Positions 1-9,900 of a stretch of DNA of 23,754 nucleotides are shown piece by piece. Under the pieces are notes generated by a model. The model searched no databases and was not told where the DNA came from. It worked only from the letters and a program-made list of their open reading frames with translations. The stretch is from Baffinella frigidus. Its lineage: Eukaryota; Cryptophyceae; Cryptomonadales; Baffinellaceae. Position 1 is the first letter of the stretch; every line of letters begins with the position of its first letter. The position numbers and the translations under genes were made by a program. The stretch is from assembly GCA_026770585.1 (NCBI GenBank), contig MU647178.1, positions 124,253 through 148,006 on the forward strand. The letters run 5' to 3'.

Positions 1-75
1 GGGAGGGAATGGGGACCCCTAAACCACCCAAACCCTAAACCCTGAGCCGTGAACCCTAAACGGTAAACCCTAAAC
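1..75 (+). repeat. CCCTAAA-like array at the left edge
   Basis: Degenerate CCCTAAA units on the plus strand, in the intron after exon 18. Orientation is opposite to the other long arrays in this gene. Confidence 0.75.
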
Positions 76-145
76 CCGAAAGGGGGGTGGATGCCTTGAG
101 GGTGGCGTACTCGCGGTCGTCGGTGGTGCGCTTCTCATCCTCTTT
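76..145 (-). CDS. SAC-domain exon 18 (DREYATLKA), last in window
   Basis: KEDEKRTTDDREYATLKAST then PLSG, matching the SAC stretch (D..KYL.LL...) before FYFS. The acceptor TAAACCAG|AAAG is formed by the edge of a heptamer array. Its first ~22 bases are repeated on the far side of that array, after GCGTGCAG, which looks like the ancestral acceptor. The donor is probably TTTCGG|GTTTAG. The SAC CX5R catalytic motif would lie beyond the left edge. Confidence 0.62.
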
Positions 146-925
146 CTGGTTAGGGTTTAGCGTTTAGTGTTCAGGGTTGAGGGTTGAGGGCTGAGGGTTG
201 AGGGCTCAAGAGTTAAGGTTTAGGGTCCATGGTTTAGGGTTCAGGGTTTAGGGTTTGGGGTTCAGGGTCTAGGGTTTAGGTGCGCTTGCTTCCCATCCTC
301 TTTCTGCACGCGCAGGTTGTCACCCGTCAACGCTCCAACGTTCTGGGACAAACGCGCGCTTCTCCACCGCTCCATATTGGAAGTCTACAACTCAATGTTG
401 CAAGACGCGCACGAGAAACAATCTGAACGCGTGGACAAAGTGGACAATCACGCCGCCTCGGTAGGTCCAGTCTGCGTGCACTCATCTGAAGAGTCGCGCG
501 TTGCACACGACCCTCGCACTAGTCAGTCACCCACGAGCAAGCGGGACGCCCCAGGGGTTTCGAGTTTCGGGTTTCGGGTGTGAGGTTTGGGGTTATCAGT
601 CAGTCACTTACGAGCAGGCGGTCCCCTGACGTGCGGGCGAGAAACAAGCAGGCTCATAGACTTTTGGATCACTCGTCTCTAGACTGAGATTAACAAAGCA
701 GAAGAAGACGAAGAAGAAGAACAAGAACAAGAAGAACAAGAACAAGAAGAACAACAAGAAGCAAACAAGAACAAGAACAAGAACAAGAACAAGAACAAGA
801 AGAACAAGAACAAGTACAAGAACAAGGAGAAGAGAAGAAGAAGAAGAAGAGGAGGAGGAAGAAGAAGAGAAGGAGGAGGAAGAAGAAGAAGAAGAGGAGG
901 AAGAAGAGGAAGAAGAAGAAGAAGA

Positions 926-958
<33 letters not shown>

Positions 959-3900
959 CGACGACGACGAAACAAGCAGCAGCGCCGCGAGGCACGTGGG
1001 GGCGCGAACACTGGTGCTTGATGCTCCAAAATCACCAGCTTTCTATCTCTGTCTAAGTCTATTTGGGCCCACCAATTTTGGAGAGACTGGGCAGCTGTAA
1101 AGTTGACGGATTCGTACGGCAACCCCAGCATGTCAATTTGAGACTAGTCTGACAGTCAAACCGAGTGAGGCAGAGCTAGGCTTGGCTGGAAGCACGTGAC
1201 TCGGAGATCCACATCATCTACAGCAGTGTCATCATCGTTAACCGGATTTTAATATAGAGGTAAATGCACTGTAGCGCATCGTTTCGTGGACTTTCGTGTG
1301 CGTGGAAGCACCTCGGAGATGGGCGGACCGACGGAGATGGGCAGGAGGAGCGTCTCTGAGACGCGCACAAGCCTCTTCGCGCCCGGCAGCACGCCCACCC
1401 CCTGCACCTCGCAGGATTCACATTCGCGCACGGTTGACATTTGAGGAGTCACCCTGCCAAGGGCAGGGTACAGCACCAACCCGCCAGGCGGGCTCTCTCT
1501 CTCGCTCTCTCGCTCTCTCGCTCTCTCTCGCTCTCTCTCGCTCTCTCTCGCTCTCTCTCGCTCTCTCCCGCTCTCTCTGGTGCAAGGGGGGGCAAGTACC
1601 TCGAGAGCCACGGCGACAGCAAGGTAGTGCACGTGCGAGAGGGCCACCACGCCCAGCACCCCGTGCACCTGGAAGAGCTCCCCTTGTCATCAGCACCGGA
1701 CATATCAAGGTAGATCTAAGGCTGCCGAGAACCGGACATCCAAACATCCGTGACGTGAGGACGGTCGTGGCCCCACGGGGTGCTAAGCGCCTGGAGGAGG
1801 GGGAAATCTTCTGAGCGTGTGTGTGAAAATGTAACAGCCGACAGCCCCCTTGTAATCAATACCAGTCAGCAACGCCGCATCACGAGTCGAGGACAGGCCC
1901 CGCGAGCTACCACTCGAGCGAGTGGTGGCGGGGGCGCGGCCTCACCTTCCCAAACCCCCATCTCTGAAACCCTGCGACACGGCACCGTGATGCACCTTCC
2001 CAAACCCAACCCTTGAAACTCTGGCACGCTGGGCCACCGGCGCGAGTTCCCGCGATTCTGCGTCCGGTGGGGTGAGTGGCAGGGAGAGGGAGCGGCAGCG
2101 GGTGCGGGAGCGGGAGAGTGTCAGGGCTTGAGGCGGGGGGGGGCGCTGCTCGCGGGATGGCGTCGGCCCTAAACCCTAAACCCTTTCATGGCAAGCGCCA
2201 GCACCTCCGCCATGCAAAGACGCGTGCACCCCCCCCCCCCCCCCGCCGCTGCGTCGGGAGGGGAGCGCACCATTCGCTCCTTCGGGGGGCGCTTGGAGCC
2301 CTTTCCTCGCGTGACCACCACAACGTCCTCGTGATCCGTCGGCAACCACCTGTGGCATGGCCGCGTTTTGAGGGGCGGAGTGCCGAACCGTGCCGAGGCG
2401 GGACCGTCTTAAGGCGCATAGACTATTGTATCCTTCAACTTAAGGCTCGCGAGGAATAAAGAAGAAGAAGGATGGCCGTGTGAGCCCTTCAAGCGGGAAT
2501 ATCACCGATTATTGATCACACGCCACGACTGGGGGGGGGGCGCGGGGAAAGGGCATGGAGAGCCATCACGTGAGGGTAGACACGCTTGCAGTGTCAAAGT
2601 GGGAGACATAGATATGTACAGAAAGAGAGAGAGAGCGAGATGTACTGTAATGCAACACTTTCGGGTGGAGCAACAAGACGCGCTTCTGGGTTGGTCGTGG
2701 GGTTCTTTCGACACTACCAGTTGAATCAGGCCTTGCCACTCTCCATGGACTGCAGCAGAGCTCTGCTAGAGGGTGTGAGAGACAAGCAGCTAGGATGCCT
2801 CTCGAGAGCATCTAGCGCTGCCTCACTCGGGTCGCCTGAATATTTCAAGCTGATATGCTGGGTGTGCGGTAAAACTCCGTCATCTTTGGAGAGGACAAGA
2901 GCCTGGGATCGTCATATTGGTGAGCCCAAATGGCCGTTGACAGAGCTAGAGGATGCATCCTGTCGCGCGACACGGCGACGCCCTAAACCCTAAGGGTGGC
3001 AGTTTCCCGCACCACTCTCGACTCAACCACGCAACGTCCGCGCCGGGACAGAGAACAAACTGCACATCATCGCGACCGAGAAAACGTGCACCCAGTCAAC
3101 AGGTTAGGAGTCTCCCAATCAATAGGTTAGGAGACTCGCGACCTGCTCTGGCGAGTCGCTTTATCGATGAGGAGCGCCGGGCCCGCCTCCGGACCGGGCG
3201 CGGGGAGGAAGAGGAACGCCGCGTGCGTGTCGATCATGCGCACGCGCGCGGGCACCGCGGCTGCCAACATAGTGCCACAATGGTCAAACACGCCAGCCCC
3301 TCCCAAAGAAAGCTGACGTCTTTGCGGGGTGAGAGACAACTGGTGAAAGCGCAAGCTCCAAAGCACGGAGGCTTGGTGGTGAGTATTCAAAACACGCGTG
3401 CAGTCAGACCACTCGAGGCTAGCAATGTGACTATTTTAAAAGTTTTAACTTCACAGGTCCTTTACAAGTGGACCCCTGTGTAGTAATTTTCACACAAATA
3501 TCGCGTTTGGTCACGTTACTGGGGGAATTCCCCCAGTAACGTGACCAAGCCTGCCCGTGACTGGTACTAAATTTAACAATCCAACATTTAAAATACCCCC
3601 TCTTCCAGCCTCGAGTGGGACAGGGTCAAGCGCGGGTCAGCAAAGAATCTATCGTTTCCTCTGCCCCGTGGCAAATCGCAGTATGTTGCGGGTGCCCCAC
3701 CCGCCACAGGGGCCGCAACGTCCCCAAAGTCGTCGCTGCCGCTCTCCCCCCCCCCCTCCTCCTCGCCGCCCGCTCTCTCGAGAGCACGCGTCGCCGCTCG
3801 CGCCGCGCGCGCGCTCTCCTCCGCCGCGGAGCGTTTCCGTGCGGAGGCGGGCCCGGACTGGCCCCGAGGCGGAACTGGATTTGGGTTGAGGGTTTAGGGT

Positions 3901-6900
3901 TTAGGGTTGAGGGTTGAGGGTTGAGGGTTTAGGGTTGAGGGTTTAGGGTTCAGGGTTTAGGGTTTAGGGGTTAGGGGTTAGGGGTTGGGGTTCAGCCGGA
4001 AGATGCTGACGCGCCGTCGCCTGAGGTCCCGAGAGAGAGCGAGAGGGTGTGCGAGACAGTGTGAGAGGGTGTGCGAGACAGTGTGAGAGGGTGTGCGAGA
4101 CAGTGTGAGAGGGTGTGAGAGACAGTGTGAGAGGGGCAGCGGTTGCTGACCGGTTACTTGATAGATACATCGGTTAGAGATGTTCATCAGCAAGGGGAGA
4201 GTGACACCGTGCCTCAACAGAACCAAGAAAAATTCTGACTGTCTGGATGCGACAACCAATGCCAGATTCTACCGCACAGCAACGGTTGTCAGCCCCCCCC
4301 CCCAACCCATATCCGCCCAACACATCCTCCATCCGTTGCTCACTAAATACACACACATCCCCCCGCCAAACTAGCTACCCGGGACTCAGCTGGGGGTTTA
4401 GAGATTTTCTGATTTTGGATCATCTGTAAAAAGGGCGCCCTTCAAGTGTTTTAAAAGGAGAAATGCCGACCGGATTCAGGTCGGGCTCCGTTCAAACATA
4501 ACACTGAGGTTTTAAAAAGCTCCAAAGCGAAGACTTTCCCATTCAGAATGTGCAGAAAGTTGCCAAAATGGCTTCAACCCAACGGAACCTGTGCTTCCTT
4601 TGGGAAATCCTAAACCCTGGACGTGATCCCGCGTAGAGGTTCTGTCGGACGTCGGACCTTGGGTAAAACACGGCCACCCCGCTTTCAGGGAATATACGGT
4701 GGCGGTGCTGGGCGCGATCTCATTACACGCGTGTAATACTCTCTCCGCGGGAGGACAGCTTAGGTGGGAGAAAACGCAGAAAACACGGCGAGAGAAAACA
4801 CAGAAAGTGGGCGGAGTTGGGACAGATGTGGATATGCTGGGTGGTGGTCGCGTTACACGTGTGTTTTCTCTCACCTTGGGATGGCGTGTAGGCGACGGGT
4901 GGGCAAGAGGCCCAGCGCGGCGCAAGGGCTGTGTCAGCAGAGAGGGCGAATGGATCACTCACCTCTAGGCGTAAGGGCCTTTTAGGACCTGTATCGAGAG
5001 TAATCGAGAAGAAGAAGGGCGGATGGGCGGAGACCTTGGGACGGCGGGTGGGCGGAGTTGGGAGAGATGCGGATGATCGACGAGACGGGGCGGTGGTCTG
5101 ATCCGATGATTTCGTGCCGCCGGTACCCCTCGCACCGCGTCTGCCACCATAGTTGCGTATCAGCTTCCCGCGGGCGCGACACGCGATGCAAAAGCACGCC
5201 CTTCTGCGGGTAGGGGTGCGGACCTGGAAGGCGGGCGAGGCCTTGTAGAGCACGCGGTCGCACCACGCGGGCGTGCGCTTCCTGGGTGCGGGTTGAGGGT
5301 TTTGGTTTTCGTGTTTCGGATTTCGTGTTTCGGGTTTCAGATTTCGTGTTTCGTGTTTCGTGTTTCGTGTTTCGTGTTTCGTGTTTCGTGTTGCGTGTTT
5401 AAGAATTCGTGTCGCGTGTTGCGTGTTTCGGGTCCAGGGTTTCGGGTTTCGGGGTTATACAGCCCCCCGTCGTCGTCGGTCGCGAAGGCGCGCCCCCATG
5501 TCTCGTACTTGTAGGTCGGCGCAAACGCCAGCGCCGCCTCCTCAAAGCCCTCGAACACCTGCAATTCTTTCCTTCGTCATCGTTTCTGGTGACGCCGCGC
5601 GCGGGAGGCGGGGGCAGGCGAGAGGGGCCATCAGAGCGAGACGAACCTCAAGAGCGGGCAGAATAATTCGCACTCCCTGAGCGGTCTCGCCTCGAGTGAT
5701 CTCGGTCTGCGGTGGCCGGGGGGGGGCTTGTCTAAGGTTTGGGATTTAGGGTGTAAGTATCCAGGGTGCGGGTGTTGGGCAGCTCTGGGCCGAGTGATGG
5801 CGGGGGTGTAGTCGAAAGGGGGTGTAGTTGTGAGGGGGGGGGGCACCTTGAGGTCGCGGCGCTGCTGGTGGAGCTGGTCGAACTGGGTCATGAGGCCCCA
5901 CGCCCGCTCCTCGATCAGCGCCAGCACTGCCTGGTTTAGGGTTTAGGGTTTAGGATTTAGGGTTTAGGGTTTAGGGTTTAGGGTTTGGGGTTTGGGGTTT
6001 GGGGTTTAGGGTTTGGGGTTTAGGGTTTAGGGTTTAGGGTTTAGGGTTTAGGGTTTAGGTTTTGGGGTTTAGGGTTTATGGTTTGGGGTTTAGGGTATAG
6101 GGTTTAGGTTTTGGGGTGTAGGGTTCAGGGTCAGGGTTTACCGCGTCTGGCAGCGCGATCCGATAGTTGAGGTCCCCCAGCCTGCCGGGAGCAAACGTGG
6201 CAGATGTGTCAACCACGTAGATGATGTAAAACACTTGTAGAGCATGTACAACCTTTGTAGCGGTTGCAAAATCACTTGTGTGCGATGTTTGTACGGGGGT
6301 AAAAAACTTGTTGTGAGTAGGCCGCGCGAATTATGTGCTGCGCGCGGGCCTGACAGCGATCCGTTAGTTGAGGTCCCTGGTTGAGCCTGCTTCCCGGAAC
6401 CCGCGCCACTTCAGAGAGAGAGAGACCTTGTTTACTACCAACACGGCCGCCGTGTGCACCCCCGGTGAGGCTGTGTCCCACGCCAGGTTATGAGTGGAAA
6501 TTTCGGAACGCAACGTTTCATTTCGTAGTACTGAATGAGTGTGCTGTCCCAAGTGAGACGCAACTCCTCGTCCTTTCCACGTCCGATTTATTGTTCCGAA
6601 TTTCGGACCCGGACACAAAATTTAAAATAAGCCTTGCATCTAAAATTTCCACCAGGACCTGGCGTGGTGAGCAGGACTTCAGGTAGTTGAGCCTCTCCCC
6701 TTCAGCCTGGCCCTAAACCCTAAACCCTAAACCCTGCTTCCCGGGCACGGCAGCCCCCGCGCCACGGCACGGTCCCACCGTGACGTGGTTTTCATAGGCT
6801 AATGGCCTGAAAATGGGGTAGTTAGGCATACGGCATTGCCTAGGGACCTCCTACCGTAGGCCGAGGGATCCTAGGACCAAAAAGTCTCGGCCTACGGTAG

Positions 6901-9900
6901 GAGGTCCTAGGCAATCCCGTAGGCCCAACTACCCCCTTTTTGGTCAGTTACCCTATTAACGTCACGGTCCCACTGAGATGTGGTTTGTCTCACACGACCT
7001 TTGAGGGTTTCCTCGCAGGTACAACACCTGCGACACGTCTTGCGCGTGGATTCAGCTGGAACCATCACCCCGGAGCGGGTCGCATAGGGTTTAGGGTTTA
7101 GGGTTTACCTGCCAGGTTTTGCTGCTTGAACCCTTAACCCTAAACCCTGAACCCTGAACAAGGGGGCGCACCACAAGACGACGTCGTGGTCCAAGATGCG
7201 CAAGGGCTCCAACGCCGGCCCGGCAATGGCTCCAACGGGCGCCAGAGAAGGGACCCACGCGTCTTTGCCCTTGTCCTTCTTGTCCCCCCCCAGGAAGCCT
7301 GCGCGAGGTTTTGGGTTTAGGGTTTAGGGTTAGGGTTAAGCGTTTAGGGTTTAGGGTTGTCTTTCGTACCGCCCCCCAGGAACCATGCACCCCACAAACA
7401 CCAGTCATTGCATAACTTTACAAAAAAAGAAGCAATTTCCGTTGTTTGATTCTTTTCGCGGCCAACAGATAAAAAAACTGCTGCTTGCACACACCCCCCA
7501 AGGAACCCTGCGCCCCCCACACACCACACTCCGTGTTACGCGCAGTCGAGCAGAAAGGCGGAGCAAGCACGTCCCGGCAGGCTCAGCACATTTCTTCGCA
7601 AGTGCGTTTCTACTGCTTTGAGACGTTCAACTGCTTGCAGCCACACGAGGCCACCCATGCGAACAGGATAAATATCTATTTTAAACGTGTGTAGTAATTT
7701 TCACTATATTTGGTCACGTATCGCACGCTAAGCGTGCGATACGTGACCAATTGCTGACTTTTGGCGTGTTTCCTGGGCAATAATCCAATAATTGACTTCG
7801 GAATTTGTTCGCATAGATAGCCTCGTGTGGAGTAGGCCTACTGCGATGATGTAGCTGATGTAGCTGATGCAGTCTGCTTGCAGCAGGCTATGGTGTAGAT
7901 GATTGAGTCGTCTGATATTGATCAACGCAGCGGGAGCGGCTGGCTGGGGGTGGGCTATGCGAACAAATTCCGAAGTCAATTATTGGAGTATTGCCCAGAA
8001 AACACGCCAAAAGTGGCTCTGAGCCGCTCTCGGCGTGAACTCTGCACACATGAGACAATCAGGTCCGGATTCCGGACCTGGCTTTCAGGTGAAAGTCCTT
8101 GAACTCTTTCGAGGTGTTCCCTCCTCGCTGGTCGGCGGTAAGCTGATAAACTCAAGATATCGGCGTTCAGCTGATTCAACTGATACCTCCCTAGCTGATG
8201 ACCCACCCCTATCACCATGAGGGTTGCCTGAGAGGTGGTCCCAATACCCCGCAGGGTTTGTCTGCCTAGGTGCTGTCTGCCTTAGCTGGCTGGTGGGCGC
8301 GGCGGGAGGGGTGCCTGAGAGGCGGTCCCAGTACCCCGACGGCTGGCGCGTGCTGGTCTTGAGGTTGTGCGAGAGTTGGCGCGCGAGCGATGTTAGCACC
8401 GCCCTGCCCAGAGAGCGCGAACATTAATAGGGTAACGGCCTGAAAATGGGGCAGTTAGGCGTACGGCATTGCCTAGGACCTCCTACCGTAGGCCGAGACT
8501 TTTTGGCCCTAGGATCCCTCGGCCTACGGTAGGAGGTCCTAGGCAATGCCGTATGCCTAACTACCCCATTTTCAGGCCGTTAGCCTATGAACATAATGAC
8601 GTGTAGATGTGATGGCGAGGGGGACGAACCGGGTTGTGTAATGACGACAGTGGCCAACCTCCCCAGTCTTGCACCATAACAAATTTCCGTGGCAACTGTC
8701 TAGTAACAAGGCGCTTTGGGTTTTGGGGTTTAGGGTTTCGGGTTGAGGGTTTAGACTTGGTTTATGGTGTCGGGTTTAGGGTTTAGGGTTTAGGGTTTAG
8801 GGCTTAGGGTTTAGGGTTCAGGGTTTAGGGTTTGAGGTTTAGGGCTTAGGGTTTAGGGTTTGGGGTTGAGGGTTGAGGGTTGAGGGTTGAGGGTTGGGGG
8901 TTGAGGGTTGAGGGATGAGGGTTGATGGTTTAGGGTGCAGGATTTGCCAACAAGTGGGTCGGCTACCCCACGTCTCTTCCTCTTCCTCTTCCTTGCGCCG
9001 ACCCCACCTCCCTGACCCACCAACCTCACTCTCCTCTGTGCACACCTTGAACAGAGTGCATGACCTCCCTCTAGGTCCTGCTAGAACAACGCCTCGGTGG
9101 GGTGGGGGGGGGTGCATGGAGGCCGAGCCGGTATCAACAACGCGCAATCTAATGCAAATTCCGATCCGATTTAAAACACCGGTATGTGCTATGCTAAGTA
9201 TGCTATATGCTATATGCTATATGCTATATGCTATATGCTATATGCTATATGCTATATGCTATATGCTATATGCTATATGCTATATGCTATATGCTATATG
9301 CTATATGCTATATGCTATACGCTATATGCTATATGCTATATAAGTCTCATCTTAACAGTATCATAACCCAAAACCACCCCTGCCGTAGCACAACCCGGTT
9401 TTTAATTAAACCAGGTTCCATCTGAGATCGTGCTCTCCTCTAGGTGTCCCACCTGCCTCGCCCGCGCGCCGCGTCCCAATCATCCATCCGAATCGCTCCG
9501 AATCGAAACTTGCCCCCCCCTTCCTCCCCCACCCCCCCCCCCGCCCCGCCCTTCGACGGAGAACGCGGCGCGGCTCCAGGGGAAGCGCGGCTGCCGTACT
9601 TGAGAGGAGACGGGGGGTGCAGGGGGTGCGAGGGGGGCTGGTGTGTGGATGAGGGGGGCAGGAGGTGGAGGGTAGGCATTGGCGGCTCAGTCTCGGCGTT
9701 GAAGTCGAGCCGTTGCACCTGGGGAGCGGGGGGCGGATGCGGTTTGGGGATTAGGGTTTAGGGTTGAGGGTTGAGGGTGTAGGGTTCAGGGTTCAGGGTT
9801 CAGGGTTCAGGGTTTCGGGTTTCGGGTGCAGAGTCCAGGGTGTAGGGTGTAGGCGTTGACCATCTCACGGAAGTCCTGGTTGCGGCGGTGGACGTTGCCC

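Noticed and set aside
679-1131. 150-codon minus-strand open frame rich in Leu/Phe
   Set aside because: Translation of the GAA/GAACAA microsatellite; no splice signals or conserved content.
1218-1814. Several overlapping open frames rich in Ser/Arg on both strands
   Set aside because: They are produced by the CTCTCTCG tract; only the minus-strand pieces 1312-1407 and 1600-1668 have splice borders and SAC-like content.
4041-4134. Regular 22-bp repeats resembling a CRISPR array
   Set aside because: Units are contiguous with no spacers, and the locus is eukaryotic; it is a minisatellite.
5204-5223. A 20-bp intron (GTCCGC...CCGCAG) between exons 11 and 12
   Set aside because: It restores frame but gives about 20 extra residues before SDHRPV; the 83-bp intron to 5141 also restores frame and fits family spacing.
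8915-9425. Open frames with repeated LYAICYM
   Set aside because: Translation of the 7-bp TATATGC satellite.
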